A stretch of 64,000 nt of DNA from Gordonia hirsuta DSM 44140 = NBRC 16056 (lineage in GTDB: Bacteria; Actinomycetota; Actinomycetes; Mycobacteriales; Mycobacteriaceae). Each line of letters opens with the position of its first letter. Position 1 is the stretch's first letter. This document shows positions 17,784 through 27,641 of the stretch, piece after piece. The notes beneath the pieces are model-generated. The model was not told where the DNA came from, made no database searches, and was given only the letters and a program-made list of their open reading frames with translations. The stretch spans positions 1-64,000 of the forward strand of contig NZ_BANT01000002.1 of NCBI RefSeq assembly GCF_000333015.1, read 5' to 3'. The translations under genes were made by a program, and so were the position numbers.

Positions 17784-19919
17784 GTGACTGTGCGCGACGA
17801 GCAGAACGACCCCGCCGCACCCGTCGACACGGCAACGGCGGGGGCCGAGGGGGATCCGGTGGACGAGCACCCGGCGGCCCTCGCGCACGAGAGGGACCAG
17901 ACCGCGCCGGCTGAACCCGCCGACGATCCGGCGGCCGATCCCGGCGAGTCAGACGATTCCGGCGCGACCAGCGAGACCGATGAACTCGATGACGCCGACG
18001 ACGTCGATGAGCAGGGTGAGGCCGCCGAGGACGCCCGGGCCGGGGAGGACAGCCAGGCCGACGAGAGCGGCGAGAATGACCGGCCGGTGAAAGACGCGGC
18101 CGCAGTGAGCGGCGGCCGGCGGCGTCGTCGAACCGCTCCGCCGGCCCGCCCGCGGCCCACGCGCGCCGCGGTGCCGGCGTTGTCGCTGAATGTGGCGATG
18201 CCCGCGGTGGACGTGCGGGCCTGGTTCACCACCGCGCGTGACGGTGTGCGGACCCTGATGGCACGCCCGCTCACCTCATTCCACCTGGTCGTGAGTCTGG
18301 CCCTGGTGCTGACGGTGTTCGGCTTGATCATGGTGCAGTCGGCCTCCTCGGTCGAGGGCTACGCGCAGCACCAGTCCGCCTACGGTGCGTTCGTCACCCA
18401 GACGATCTTCGCGATCGCCGGCTGGATCGCCTTCTACCTCGTCCTGCGGCTGCCGATCCGGTTCTTCCGGCGGATCGCCACCACCTTCGTGTGGGGTTCG
18501 ATCGTTCTGCTGGCTCTGGTGCTGGTGCCCAATCTCGGTGTCGAGGTCGACGGAGCCCGGCGGTGGTTCGATGTCGGCGGAATCTCCATTCAGCCGTCCG
18601 AACTGGCCAAACTCGCCCTATGTATCTGGGGTGCGCATGTGCTCGCGTCGCGGCGGCGCATCAATCCGTGGGGCTGGGGGCTGCTGGTCCCGTTGGTTCC
18701 GGTGTCCGCGCTGATGTCTGTGCTGATCATTCTGGAGCCGAACCTGTCGACGACGGTGATCATCGCGATCATCACCGGTGCACTGCTCTGGTTCAGCGGG
18801 CTGCCGGTGAAGGTGTTCGGGGCTTTCGTCGCCGCGATCACCGCCGCCGCGATGATCGCGGCATTGAGCGCCGATTACCGTGCGGCTCGCGTGTTCAGCT
18901 TCCTGGGCACCACCGACGATCCCCTCGACGGCGGGTATCAGGCGCTGCAGGCCAAGTATGCACTGGCCAACGGCGGCGTCTTCGGTGTCGGGCTGGGGCA
19001 GAGCACCGCGAAGTGGAGCTATCTGCCCAACGCCCACAACGACTTCATCTTCGCCATCCTGGTGGAGGAGACCGGACTGGTCGGCGGCTTGGCGGTGGTC
19101 GGACTGTTCCTGCTGCTCGGCTACGTCGGCATGCGGATCGCCCTGCGCTCGGCCGATCCGTTCCTGCGGCTGCTCACCGGCACCATCACGGTGCTGATCT
19201 GTACGCAGATGTTCATCAACGTCGGCTACGTGGTCGGACTGCTGCCGGTGACCGGCATCCAGTTGCCGCTGTTGTCCCAGGGCGGAACATCGATGCTGAC
19301 GATGCTGACGATGCTCGGACTGCTGGCCAGTGCGGCCCGGCACGAACCCGAAGCGGTCGCGGCGCTGGCCACTCGGCGCCACAGCAGATTCTCCGGCGCC
19401 CTGCAATTGCCGCCGCCGACGGCGTACCGGCCCAAATACTCCGGCGAACCGCTGGACCGCCTGGGACGCCGCCGTGCAGCCGGACGCATGCCGGACCCGT
19501 CCCCGCACCGTACGAAACCTTCGCGGCCGGGCTCGGCGCGCCCCGGTGCTGCCCGCATCCCGGCCGGCCGGACTCAGGCACCCCGGACGCCGTCTGCCGG
19601 ACGGTCCTGGGCACCCGGATCGGGCGGGGCGCGCACCGCGATGCCGAGGGCGTCGACGGCGCGCCGGCCGGCGCCGCGCGATCGGGGCTACCCGCCGTCG
19701 TCTGCGGCTGCGCCCCGTCGACCGTTCGGTGCGCGCACACCCGCGCCCCCTCCGCGCGAGGCATCCGGTCGGCCGCTGCGGACGCGTGCGCAGGTCTCCG
19801 ATGAGATCCACTATCCTGCAAGGCAGGCGAGCACCCGGTTCCCCAGCGATCCGCGCCGGTCTGCCGGGCGCGACCGGACTGTGAGCTCGCCGCGTGGAAC
19901 GGAGTACAGGCAGCGGTGA
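17784..19919 (+). CDS. ftsW: Septal peptidoglycan glycosyltransferase FtsW with long tails
   Basis: A 711-residue SEDS-family lipid II polymerase. The membrane core (about residues 168-515) has ten helices and the motifs [48 protein letters not shown] and [14 protein letters not shown]. Before the core lie about 165 residues, very acidic to about 100 and then Arg-rich (GGRRRRR). After it come about 190 residues of basic Pro/Arg/Ala-rich sequence. Mycobacterial FtsW is about 520 residues, so both tails are long. GTG start at 17784 with no strong Shine-Dalgarno. It overlaps murG by 4 bases. It occupies the position directly after mraY where murD is expected. Confidence 0.94.
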   Translation: MTVRDEQNDPAAPVDTATAGAEGDPVDEHPAALAHERDQTAPAEPADDPAADPGESDDSGATSETDELDDADDVDEQGEAAEDARAGEDSQADESGENDRPVKDAAAVSGGRRRRRTAPPARPRPTRAAVPALSLNVAMPAVDVRAWFTTARDGVRTLMARPLTSFHLVVSLALVLTVFGLIMVQSASSVEGYAQHQSAYGAFVTQTIFAIAGWIAFYLVLRLPIRFFRRIATTFVWGSIVLLALVLVPNLGVEVDGARRWFDVGGISIQPSELAKLALCIWGAHVLASRRRINPWGWGLLVPLVPVSALMSVLIILEPNLSTTVIIAIITGALLWFSGLPVKVFGAFVAAITAAAMIAALSADYRAARVFSFLGTTDDPLDGGYQALQAKYALANGGVFGVGLGQSTAKWSYLPNAHNDFIFAILVEETGLVGGLAVVGLFLLLGYVGMRIALRSADPFLRLLTGTITVLICTQMFINVGYVVGLLPVTGIQLPLLSQGGTSMLTMLTMLGLLASAARHEPEAVAALATRRHSRFSGALQLPPPTAYRPKYSGEPLDRLGRRRAAGRMPDPSPHRTKPSRPGSARPGAARIPAGRTQAPRTPSAGRSWAPGSGGARTAMPRASTARRPAPRDRGYPPSSAAAPRRPFGARTPAPPPREASGRPLRTRAQVSDEIHYPARQASTRFPSDPRRSAGRDRTVSSPRGTEYRQR

Positions 19920-21088
19920 GCAGTCAATCCCGACCGGCCGGAGCGGCCCCCGAGAGCACCGGCGGTCTGTCGATCGTCGTGGCCGGTGGAGGCACCGCCG
20001 GACACATCGAACCGGCCCTGGCGGTCGCCGATGCGATCCGCCGGCTGGACCCGCAGGCGCAAGTGATCGCGCTGGGAACCCCGAAGGGGCTCGAAGGCAC
20101 GCTGGTTCCGGCGCGCGGCTACCGGCTGGAGATGATCCCGCCGGCCCCGCTGCCGCGGAAGGTCGGGTCCGATCTGGCCAAGACCCCGATCCGGCTGGAC
20201 AAAGCGGTGCGGGCCACCCGAAAGGTGCTGACCGAGGTGGAGGCCGACGTCATCGTCGGTTTCGGCGGCTACGTCGCGCTCCCGGCCTATCTCGCCGCCC
20301 GCGGCCGGCTCGCGCGCGGCAAGCGGATTCCGGTGCTGATCCACGAGGCCAACGCCAGCGCGGGGGTGGCCAACAAGGTCGGTGCCCGACTGGCAGAGAA
20401 GGTGATGGCCGCCGTGCCCGACTGCGGTATCGCCGAGGCGCAGGTGGTCGGCATGCCCGTCCGGCAGGCGATCGCCGAACTCGACCGCGCGGCGCTGCGC
20501 GCCCAGGCCCGCGAATACTTCGGCCTGGACCCGGACGCGCCGACGCTGCTGGTCTTCGGCGGCTCCCAAGGGGCCCAGCAGCTCAATGCCGCCGTAGCCG
20601 GAGCAGCCGGTGCGCTGGGACAGGCCGGCATCGGCGTCCTGCATGCGCACGGTGCCAAGAACACGATCGCCCCGGTGTCTCCGGCCGGAGCGCCGCCCTA
20701 TGTGGCGTTGCCCTACATCGACCGGATGGACCTGGCGTACGCGGCCGCCGATCTGGTGATCTGCCGATCGGGGGCGATGACGGTCGCCGAGGTGACCGCG
20801 GCCGGACTGCCGGCCATCTATGTTCCGCTGCCGCACGGCAACGGCGAACAGCGATTCAATGCGCTCCCGGTGGTCGAGGCCGGAGCGGCTCTGCTGGTCG
20901 ACGACGCCGAGCTGACCGCCGACTACGTCAGTTCCCAGGTACCGGCGCTGTTCGCCGAGCCCCAGCGGCTGGCGGCGATGAGCGCCGCCGGAACCGGCAG
21001 CGGCCATCGCTACGCGGCCGAGACGGTTGCGGCCGCCGCACTGGAACTGGCGGCCGGGTACCGGCGTGCGCAGGAGGAACGACGATGA
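19916..21088 (+). CDS. murG: Lipid II-forming GlcNAc transferase MurG
   Basis: A 390-residue GT28 glycosyltransferase that adds GlcNAc to lipid I on the inner membrane face. The N-terminal G-loop [19 protein letters not shown] is at about residues 21-39, [13 protein letters not shown] carries the second loop, and [12 protein letters not shown] and [24 protein letters not shown] form the UDP-GlcNAc site. GTG start at 19916 overlaps the ftsW stop (GTGA); its end overlaps murC (ATGA), so expression is tightly coupled. Confidence 0.96.
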   Translation: MSSQSRPAGAAPESTGGLSIVVAGGGTAGHIEPALAVADAIRRLDPQAQVIALGTPKGLEGTLVPARGYRLEMIPPAPLPRKVGSDLAKTPIRLDKAVRATRKVLTEVEADVIVGFGGYVALPAYLAARGRLARGKRIPVLIHEANASAGVANKVGARLAEKVMAAVPDCGIAEAQVVGMPVRQAIAELDRAALRAQAREYFGLDPDAPTLLVFGGSQGAQQLNAAVAGAAGALGQAGIGVLHAHGAKNTIAPVSPAGAPPYVALPYIDRMDLAYAAADLVICRSGAMTVAEVTAAGLPAIYVPLPHGNGEQRFNALPVVEAGAALLVDDAELTADYVSSQVPALFAEPQRLAAMSAAGTGSGHRYAAETVAAAALELAAGYRRAQEERR

Positions 21089-22554
21089 GCGGGCCCACCG
21101 AGCAACTGCCGTCGCAGCTGGCCCGCGTGCATATGGTCGGGATCGGCGGCGCCGGTATGAGCGGACTGGCCCGCATCCTGCTGGCGCGCGGCGGAGCGGT
21201 CTCCGGATCCGACGGCCGCGACGGCCGCGGCCTGATCGCCCTGCGTGCTCGCGGAGCTCAGGTCCGTATCGGGCATGATCCGTCGGCCCTGGATCTGCTG
21301 GACGGCGGACCCACCGTGGTGGTGACCACCCAGGCCGCGATACCCGACGACAATCCCGAACTGGTCGAGGCACGTCGCCGCGGCATCCCGATCCTGTACC
21401 GGCCGCAGGTGCTGGCCCAGTTGATGGACGGCTACCGGACCCTGCTGATTACCGGCACCCACGGCAAGACCTCCACCACCTCGATGACGGTGGTCGCACT
21501 GCAGCACTGCGGCATCGACCCCTCCTTCGCGATCGGCGGTGAACTCAACGAATCGGGCACCAACGCCCACCACGGCAGCGGGAAGGTCTTCGTCGCCGAG
21601 GCCGACGAGAGCGACGGCTCGTTGCTGCAATACCGGCCCGATGTGGTCGTGGTGACCAATATCGAGGCCGATCACCTGGACTTCTTCGGCTCAGAAGACG
21701 CCTACATCCGGGTCTTCGACGAGTTCGCCGGCCTGATCCGGCCCGGCGGGGCACTGGTGGTCTGCCTGGACGATCCGGGGGCGGCGGCGCTGGCCGGTCG
21801 GTGCCACGGCGCCCTCGCCGAGGCCGGTATCCAGATCCTCGGTTACGGGCGCGGCGAGCACCGGGACCTGGCTCCGCAGGTCCGGCTGGCCGGCGAGCTG
21901 ATCGGGCTCACCGCCCGCGGTACCGGGAGCGTCGCGCAGGTCCGGTTGCAGCCTCCGGTGACGGCCGAGCCGGCCGACCGGGCCATGCGGGTGAGCCTGC
22001 CCGGCGAACACATGACCCTCAACGCGATCGGTGCGCTGCTGGGCTGCCTGGCGGTGGCCGAGTCCGTCGAACCGGACACGGTGCTCGAGGGCATCGACGG
22101 CTTCGGCGGGGTGCACCGTCGTTTCGAGAACCGGGGGTCGGTGGCCGGTGTGCGCGTCTACGACGACTACGCCCACCATCCGACCGAGGTGCGCGCGGTG
22201 CTGACCGCGGCGCGCGGGGTGGTCACCGAGACCGGCGGCCGGGTCCTGGCCGTCTTCCAGCCGCATCTGTACTCGCGGACCGAGGAATTCGCCGACCAGT
22301 TCGCCCAGGCATTGAGTCTGGCCGACGAGGTCGTGGTCGCTGATGTGTACGGCGCCCGCGAAGAGCCCCGGCCGGGGGTGACCGGCCGGCTGATCTCCGA
22401 GGCGGTGACGGTACCGGCCGTCTTCGTCGACGCGGTGACCGATCTGCCCGAGGTGGTCGCCGGTCGCGCCCGCACCGGGGATCTGGTGCTGACTATCGGC
22501 GCCGGGGACATCACCATGCAGGTTCCGTTCATCCTCGACGCCCTGGACTCGTGA
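21085..22554 (+). CDS. murC: UDP-MurNAc:L-alanine ligase MurC
   Basis: A 489-residue Mur ligase that attaches L-alanine to UDP-MurNAc. The N-terminal Rossmann motif [18 protein letters not shown] begins near residue 14, the ATP loop [10 protein letters not shown] is at about 125, ADESDGSLL near 170 and [15 protein letters not shown] near 356. All three domains are present at normal length. ATG at 21085 overlaps the murG stop and the end overlaps ftsQ (GTGA). It is the only other complete Mur ligase in this cluster besides MurE. Confidence 0.96.
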   Translation: MSGPTEQLPSQLARVHMVGIGGAGMSGLARILLARGGAVSGSDGRDGRGLIALRARGAQVRIGHDPSALDLLDGGPTVVVTTQAAIPDDNPELVEARRRGIPILYRPQVLAQLMDGYRTLLITGTHGKTSTTSMTVVALQHCGIDPSFAIGGELNESGTNAHHGSGKVFVAEADESDGSLLQYRPDVVVVTNIEADHLDFFGSEDAYIRVFDEFAGLIRPGGALVVCLDDPGAAALAGRCHGALAEAGIQILGYGRGEHRDLAPQVRLAGELIGLTARGTGSVAQVRLQPPVTAEPADRAMRVSLPGEHMTLNAIGALLGCLAVAESVEPDTVLEGIDGFGGVHRRFENRGSVAGVRVYDDYAHHPTEVRAVLTAARGVVTETGGRVLAVFQPHLYSRTEEFADQFAQALSLADEVVVADVYGAREEPRPGVTGRLISEAVTVPAVFVDAVTDLPEVVAGRARTGDLVLTIGAGDITMQVPFILDALDS

Positions 22555-23372
22555 CCGGGCAGAGGACCGGACGCGGCGACGGGCTGCCGGTCGACCCGGA
22601 TTACGCCGAGCTGCGGCGGGTGGGGCGGCGGCGACTGTGGCGGTTACTCGGTGTGCTGGTGGTACTTGCGGTCCTCGGGGCACTGGCCGCCACTGCATAC
22701 TATTCGTCGACACTGTCGGTCCGGACCGTCACGGTGCAGGGGCGCGCGGTGGCCGGTGATGATCCCGCTGCCGAGGGTGTCCTGGCGCCGTCGATTCCGC
22801 GCGCGGAGATCCTCGCGGTCGCCGATGTGCCGCTGGGCAAGCCGTTGCTGCAGGTGGATACCGCCGCCATCGCCGAGCGGGTGGCCCGCATTCCGGCGGT
22901 CGCCAGCGTCCGGGTCGACCGTCGGTATCCGTCGACCCTGGTGATCGATGTGCAGGAGCGCACGCCGCGGGCGGTCCTGGAGTTGGACGACGGCCGGCTG
23001 GGCGTGATGGACGGCACCGGGGTGGTCTACATCGAGTTCAGTTCCCGCGAAGCGATGGAGAAGGCGACCGCCGCCAATCCCGCTTATCGGGATCTGCCGC
23101 TGCTGGAGGTGCCCAATCCCGGGCCCGGTGATCCGGCGACCCGCGCGGTGCTGAAGGCCGCCGGCGAGCTGCCGCCGTGGCTGCGGCCGCTGGTGGAGAC
23201 GATCTCGGCGTCGTCGCCGGCCGATGTGAAGCTGGGGCTGACCAAGGGGCGTACCGCGGTGTGGGGGAACGCCGACCGCGGAGAGCAGAAAGCCGAAGCG
23301 CTGCGACATGTGCTGAAACTGCAGGGCACCGTCTACAACGTCTCCAGCCCGGACTACCCGGCCGTTAGCTGA
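22551..23372 (+). CDS. ftsQ: Cell division protein FtsQ
   Basis: A 273-residue bitopic protein with a cytoplasmic N-terminus, one helix ([20 protein letters not shown], about 27-46), and an extracytoplasmic POTRA domain whose start reads [20 protein letters not shown], followed by [27 protein letters not shown] (split here by the family's typical beta-hairpin). FtsQ links FtsL/FtsB to the divisome. GTG start overlaps murC. The end of the gene can fold into alternative hairpins before ftsZ. Confidence 0.92.
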   Translation: MTGQRTGRGDGLPVDPDYAELRRVGRRRLWRLLGVLVVLAVLGALAATAYYSSTLSVRTVTVQGRAVAGDDPAAEGVLAPSIPRAEILAVADVPLGKPLLQVDTAAIAERVARIPAVASVRVDRRYPSTLVIDVQERTPRAVLELDDGRLGVMDGTGVVYIEFSSREAMEKATAANPAYRDLPLLEVPNPGPGDPATRAVLKAAGELPPWLRPLVETISASSPADVKLGLTKGRTAVWGNADRGEQKAEALRHVLKLQGTVYNVSSPDYPAVS

Positions 23373-23399
23373 GTCCGGACGGTCGGGTAGTCCGTCCGG
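23351..23399 (+). promoter_or_regulatory. Two mutually exclusive hairpins at the ftsQ end
   Basis: GGACTACCCG (23351-23360) can pair with CGGGTAGTCC (23384-23393), with the ftsQ stop codon in the loop. Alternatively CCGGACGG (23375-23382) pairs with CCGTCCGG (23392-23399). The two stems share bases, so only one forms at a time. This is the pattern of an attenuator or of a translation-sensitive terminator. No T-run follows. Confidence 0.45.
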
Positions 23400-23488
23400 C
23401 CCTGAGCGACGAAAAATTCGGGACGACACCGGCGCGCCTCCTGGCGCCTGGCCGGAGCGCTCAATAGCGTCATCCTCAACACCGGTAC

Positions 23489-23527
23489 TTGACATAACTA
23501 TAACCCTTTGGTTGAGCTTTAGGGTTT
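23489..23527 (+). promoter_or_regulatory. Putative ftsZ promoter region
   Basis: TTGACA (23489-23494) is a perfect -35 hexamer in a markedly AT-richer stretch. The best -10 is not clear: TATAAC at 23499 is too close to pair with it. AACCCT (23502-23507) and AGGGTT (23521-23526) form an inverted repeat just before the ribosome binding site. ftsZ genes commonly have their own promoter in addition to dcw readthrough. Confidence 0.5.
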
Positions 23528-23546
23528 GATTCGGAGCAGGAGCATC

Positions 23547-24713
23547 ATGACGCCCCCTCACAACTACCTCGCCGTCATCAAGGTCGTCGGCATCGGCGGC
23601 GGCGGCGTCAATGCCGTCAACCGCATGATCGAACAGGGCCTCAAGGGTGTCGAATTCATCGCGATCAACACCGACGCGCAGGCGCTGCTGATCAGCGACG
23701 CGGACGTCAAGCTCGACATCGGGCGGGAGTCGACCCGCGGACTGGGCGCCGGGGCGAATCCGGAGGTCGGCCGCAAGGCCGCCGAGGATGCCCGCGATGA
23801 GATCGAGGACCTGCTGCAGGGTGCGGACATGGTGTTCGTCACCGCAGGCGAAGGCGGTGGCACCGGTACCGGCGGTGCGCCGGTCGTGGCGGCCATCGCC
23901 CGTAAGCTCGGCGCGCTGACCGTCGGCGTCGTGACGCGCCCCTTCTCCTTCGAGGGTAAGCGTCGCGGCAATCAGGCCGACGAGGGCATCGCCGCCCTCC
24001 GCGAGTCCTGCGACACCCTGATCGTGATCCCGAACGACCGCCTGCTGCAGCTGGGCGATTCACAGGTCAGCCTGATGGATGCCTTCCGCAGCGCCGATGA
24101 AGTCCTGCTCAACGGTGTTCAGGGCATCACCGACCTGATCACCACGCCGGGGCTGATCAACGTCGACTTCGCCGACGTCAAGGGTGTGATGAGCGATGCC
24201 GGCAGCGCGCTGATGGGAATCGGTGCCTCCCGGGGCGAAGAGCGCGCCCGCAAGGCCGCCGAGGCCGCCATCAACTCACCGCTGCTGGAGGCGTCGATGG
24301 AGGGTGCGCGTGGCGTGCTCATCTCGATCGCCGGCGGCAGTGACCTGGGCCTGTTCGAGATCAACGACGCGGCCACCCAGGTGCAGGAGGCGGCCCACGA
24401 GGACGCGAACATCATCTTCGGCACGGTGATCGACGACAACCTCGGCGACGAGGTCCGGGTCACGGTGATCGCGGCCGGGTTCGACGGCGGCGCCCCGCGC
24501 AAGCGAGTCGAGACGCCGCCGGCGGCCACTCGGGCACCCGGCACGGTCGAATCCGGCAAGTCCGGCCAGGTCACTCCGCCGCCGGCCAACGATCCGCTCT
24601 TCGGCGACCGGCCGACGCGAGCGGGGGACCCGTTCGCCGACGGCGGGGCTCCGAGACGCAACACCGTCCGGCTCGACGATGACGAGGTCGACGTCCCCGA
24701 CTTCATGAAGTGA
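23547..24713 (+). CDS. ftsZ: Cell division GTPase FtsZ
   Basis: A 388-residue tubulin homologue that forms the Z ring. The GTP-binding tubulin signature [10 protein letters not shown] is at about residues 103-112, with the N-terminal [15 protein letters not shown] at 11-25 and the T7 loop [15 protein letters not shown] near 200. The last residues, [11 protein letters not shown], are the conserved C-terminal peptide that binds SepF and FtsW. ATG at 23547 is chosen over an in-frame start 21 bases upstream because GGAGCAGGAG precedes it and homologues start [15 protein letters not shown]. Confidence 0.98.
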   Translation: MTPPHNYLAVIKVVGIGGGGVNAVNRMIEQGLKGVEFIAINTDAQALLISDADVKLDIGRESTRGLGAGANPEVGRKAAEDARDEIEDLLQGADMVFVTAGEGGGTGTGGAPVVAAIARKLGALTVGVVTRPFSFEGKRRGNQADEGIAALRESCDTLIVIPNDRLLQLGDSQVSLMDAFRSADEVLLNGVQGITDLITTPGLINVDFADVKGVMSDAGSALMGIGASRGEERARKAAEAAINSPLLEASMEGARGVLISIAGGSDLGLFEINDAATQVQEAAHEDANIIFGTVIDDNLGDEVRVTVIAAGFDGGAPRKRVETPPAATRAPGTVESGKSGQVTPPPANDPLFGDRPTRAGDPFADGGAPRRNTVRLDDDEVDVPDFMK

Positions 24714-25459
24714 TGGCGGCGTCGTCTCCGGCCGGCCGGGTGCGCCGGCTGGTCACCACCCGTGCCGGAGGTGTCTCGGCGGCACCCTACGATTCGTTCA
24801 ATCTGGGCGACCATGTCGGCGATGATCCGACGGCCGTGGCGGCCAACCGGCAGCGGCTGGCCGCCGGGATCGGACTGACTCCGGACCGGGTGGTCTGGAT
24901 GGAACAGCTCCATACCCGCAATGTGACCGTCGTCGACGGTCCGGTGGACGAGCCGGTGCCGGCCACCGACGCCCTGGTCACCACGACCCCGGGCCTGGCG
25001 CTGGCGGTGCTGACCGCCGATTGTGTGCCGCTGCTGCTCAGCGACGACGAAGCGGGGGTGATCGCGGCGGTGCACGCGGGCCGGGTCGGTGCCCGCAACC
25101 ACATCGTGCCCGCGGTCCTGACCGCGATGGCCGATCTGGGGGCCGAGGCGGCGCGGATCAGCGCCTGGCTGGGCCCGGCCGCCTCCGGCGAGCGCTACGA
25201 GGTGCCCGCGGCGATGCAGCAGGACGTCGAACGGCATCTGCCCGGCAGCGCCTGCCGGACGCTGCGCGGGACGGCCGGACTGGATCTCCGGGTGGGAATC
25301 GCCGCGCAACTCGAACGCGCCGGTGTGCAGCGTTTGTGGATCGATCCGCGCTGCACCATCTCCGACACCGCCCTGTTCAGCCATCGGCGCGGCGCGCCGA
25401 CCGGGCGGATGGCCTCGGTGATCTGGATCGACGACGACACCGCCGAGAGGGCGCAGTGA
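24713..25459 (+). CDS. pgeF: Peptidoglycan editing factor PgeF (YfiH/LACC1 family)
   Basis: A 248-residue protein of the YfiH family, described as a purine nucleoside phosphorylase-like enzyme or as an editing factor that removes wrong L-Ser peptidoglycan precursors. The metal-site residues are visible in EQLHTRN, LTADCVPLLL and AAVHAGRVGARN. Many relatives have HAGWRG at the third site; here it reads HAGRVG. FNLGDHVGDD near the start is a family hallmark. ATG at 24713 overlaps the ftsZ stop by one base. It is usual between ftsZ and yggS in actinobacteria. Confidence 0.88.
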   Translation: MAASSPAGRVRRLVTTRAGGVSAAPYDSFNLGDHVGDDPTAVAANRQRLAAGIGLTPDRVVWMEQLHTRNVTVVDGPVDEPVPATDALVTTTPGLALAVLTADCVPLLLSDDEAGVIAAVHAGRVGARNHIVPAVLTAMADLGAEAARISAWLGPAASGERYEVPAAMQQDVERHLPGSACRTLRGTAGLDLRVGIAAQLERAGVQRLWIDPRCTISDTALFSHRRGAPTGRMASVIWIDDDTAERAQ

Positions 25460-26193
25460 CCGAGGATTCGCGCAGCCGGGAGCTGGCTGCCGCGCTGACG
25501 GCGACCCGGGAACGGATCGCCGCGGCCGAGGCGGCGGCCGGCCGGGCGTCGGGCAGTGCGCGGCTGATGATCGTCACCAAGTTCTTCCCGGCCGAGGATC
25601 TGGCAAGGCTGGTCCGCCTGGGCGCCGACGAATTCGGGGAGAATCGTGAACCCGAAGCCGGCCGGAAGGTGGCCCAGGTGCGCACGGAACTGCCCGAGGC
25701 CGACTTCACCATGGACATGATCGGTTCGGTCCAGCGCAAGAAGGCCCGGACCATCGCGCGCTGGGCACGGCGCGTGCAGTCGGTGGACTCTGCCGAGTTG
25801 ACCGAGGCACTGGCGAGCGCGGCGAGCAAAGCGCTCGACGACGGACACCGCAGCACGCCGCTGGGTGTGCTGTTGCAGATCAGCCTCGATGGCGACCCGG
25901 CGCGCGGGGGAGTGGTGGCCGAGCAGCTGCCGGCCCTGGCCGAGCAGGTCCGGGGCCACGACGGGGCGCTCTCGCTGGACGGTCTGATGGTGATCGCGCC
26001 GCTGCACGGGCAGGCCGCCGAGCACCTGGCGCACGCCCAGCGCATCGCCGAGGACTTCCGCCGCGATCACCCCGAAGCGGTCGAACTCTCCTCCGGAATG
26101 TCCGGTGACCTGGAGACCGCCGTGGAATTCGGATCGACCTGTGTGCGTGTCGGAACCGCGATCATGGGCCCGCGCCCGTTAGTCTCACCGTAG
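25456..26193 (+). CDS. yggS: PLP homeostasis protein YggS/PLPBP
   Basis: A 245-residue single-domain type III-fold PLP-binding protein that controls free pyridoxal phosphate and amino/keto acid balance. The PLP lysine is in MIVTKFFPAEDL near residue 40. GADEFGENREPEAGRKV follows, and the phosphate-binding end reads SSGMSGDLETAVEFGSTCVRVGTAIMG. GTG start overlaps pgeF (GTGA). The position before sepF is conserved in actinobacteria and Gram-positive division clusters. Confidence 0.92.
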   Translation: MTEDSRSRELAAALTATRERIAAAEAAAGRASGSARLMIVTKFFPAEDLARLVRLGADEFGENREPEAGRKVAQVRTELPEADFTMDMIGSVQRKKARTIARWARRVQSVDSAELTEALASAASKALDDGHRSTPLGVLLQISLDGDPARGGVVAEQLPALAEQVRGHDGALSLDGLMVIAPLHGQAAEHLAHAQRIAEDFRRDHPEAVELSSGMSGDLETAVEFGSTCVRVGTAIMGPRPLVSP

Positions 26194-26247
26194 TCACAAT
26201 GGTCACAGCAGAACCATTTGGATCATTACCACCAGGAAGGCGAGTCG

Positions 26248-26991
26248 ATGACGACGATGCAGAAGTTCAAGGCATATTTCGGCATGGTGCCTCCTAGTGA
26301 GTACGAGGACGACTACCTGGCCGATCCGGCTGAGGTGGACGGATACGGCGATGCCCGTCAGGGCGGGCACCGCGGCCCGGTCGGTCGCCGTGATGACGGT
26401 GCAATGAGCGCGCGCGAGCGGCTGTACATGGAGCGGTACCGTACCCCCGGACCGGCCGAGCCCTACTACGACGACGAGCCCTACGAGGCTGACTACGCCG
26501 AGGTGGCCTACGGCGTCCGCGGCGACGGCGAGCAGGTCTACGCCGAGCGCGTCATGCACGTGGAGGCCGAGCACGCCCCGATGGCTCCGGCCCGTAACCG
26601 TCTCGAGCCGCTCTCGCGCAGTGCCAACGTCTCCACGCGCGGCGCCATGGCGCCGGTGCGCGGGGCCAATGCCCTGGCCCCGGAGGTCCGGCCCGAACCC
26701 GCCGCCGACGGCGCCAGCCGCATCACCACCCTGCGCCCGGCCGACTACTCCGAGGCCCGCACCATCGGTGAACGCTTCCGCGACGGCAGCCCGGTCATCA
26801 TGGACCTGGTCGACATGAACAACGACGACGCCAAGCGCATGGTCGATTTCGCGGCGGGTTTGGTCTTCGCGCTGCGCGGATCGTTCGACAAGGTCGCGAC
26901 GAAGGTCTTCCTGCTGTCGCCGGCCGGTGTCGAGGTCGGTGCCGAGGATCGTCGTCGTCTGGCCGAATCCGGGTTCCACAACCAGAGCTGA
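26248..26991 (+). CDS. sepF: Cell division protein SepF
   Basis: A 247-residue FtsZ membrane anchor. MTTMQKFKAYFGMVP is the amphipathic membrane-binding N-terminus. A long Tyr/Asp/Glu/Arg linker follows (including YYDDEPYEADYAEVAY). The globular domain (about 160-245) begins ITTLRPADYSEARTIGERFRDG and includes NNDDAKRMVDFAAGLVFALRG. ATG at 26248 is chosen from AGGAAGG just upstream and the family start. SepF binds the FtsZ C-terminal peptide. A strong hairpin follows the stop codon. Confidence 0.95.
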   Translation: MTTMQKFKAYFGMVPPSEYEDDYLADPAEVDGYGDARQGGHRGPVGRRDDGAMSARERLYMERYRTPGPAEPYYDDEPYEADYAEVAYGVRGDGEQVYAERVMHVEAEHAPMAPARNRLEPLSRSANVSTRGAMAPVRGANALAPEVRPEPAADGASRITTLRPADYSEARTIGERFRDGSPVIMDLVDMNNDDAKRMVDFAAGLVFALRGSFDKVATKVFLLSPAGVEVGAEDRRRLAESGFHNQS

Positions 26992-26999
26992 GAGGTATT

Positions 27000-27038
27000 C
27001 CACGAGGAGGCGCCGGATGCGTCCGGCGCCTTTCGTGG
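27000..27038 (+). terminator. Terminator-like hairpin between sepF and yggT
   Basis: AGGCGCCGGA (27008-27017) pairs with TCCGGCGCCT (27022-27031) around a TGCG loop, followed by TTT. An outer CCACGA / TCGTGG pair (27000-27005 / 27033-27038) extends the stem. It likely ends or reduces readthrough from the dcw operon before yggT. Confidence 0.75.
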
Positions 27039-27050
27039 CACTGTAGACAC

Positions 27051-27383
27051 GTGGGCACTTTCCTCTGGATCCTCTACCTGATCCTCTTCCTCTACTGGGT
27101 GTTGCTGCTGGCGCGCCTGGTGGCCGAGTTCGTGCAGTCTCTATCGCGGCACTGGCGTCCGCGCGGCTTCGTGGTGGTGGTGATGGAAGTGATCTTCACC
27201 CTCACCGATCCGCCGCTGAAGGCGCTGCGCCGGATCCTCAAACCGGTCGATCTGGGGGCGGTGCGACTGGACTTGTCATTGTTTCTGGTGTTGATCGTTG
27301 TGACGATCGGTATGCGTATCGCACAGGCCTACGCGCAGAGTCTGGCGCCCGTCTCGGTCGGCGGGAGTCTGCTCCTGGGTTGA
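27051..27383 (+). CDS. YggT-family membrane protein
   Basis: A 110-residue protein with an N-terminal helix (FLWILYLILFLYWVLLLARLV) and a second near the C-terminus (LSLFLVLIVVTIGMRIAQAY). Between them TDPPLKALRRILKPV is the YggT signature. The family is found with sepF and divIVA and is thought to help organise the division membrane or osmotic response; the molecular role is unknown. GTG start at 27051, 12 bases after a terminator-like stem, with no Shine-Dalgarno, so it may be leaderless. Confidence 0.88.
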   Translation: MGTFLWILYLILFLYWVLLLARLVAEFVQSLSRHWRPRGFVVVVMEVIFTLTDPPLKALRRILKPVDLGAVRLDLSLFLVLIVVTIGMRIAQAYAQSLAPVSVGGSLLLG

Positions 27384-27641
27384 GTCGGTCCAGGTCGCAG
27401 GCTTGTCGGACCCTTGTCTGCGGGCGGTGGAAGTGAGCTCGCTGAGCATCGGAAGACAGAGTTTCGGTTGCGAAGCGGCCTCATCCGCGCAACAGAACTT
27501 GGTCCTGATGTGACAAGATGACACGCTAGTTACGCAGTGCTACTGGTATTAATAGAACTGCGACCGGCCTGTCGCCGGTGGGAAGACTAACGACCAGAGT
27601 GTTTCGACGGACTCGCTCAAGGAACCAAAGGGGATACCGCA

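Noticed and set aside
19894-21084. In-frame extension of murC upstream across murG
   Set aside because: The extra 397 codons are an Arg/Gly-rich shadow of murG; the true murC start is the ATG overlapping the murG stop.
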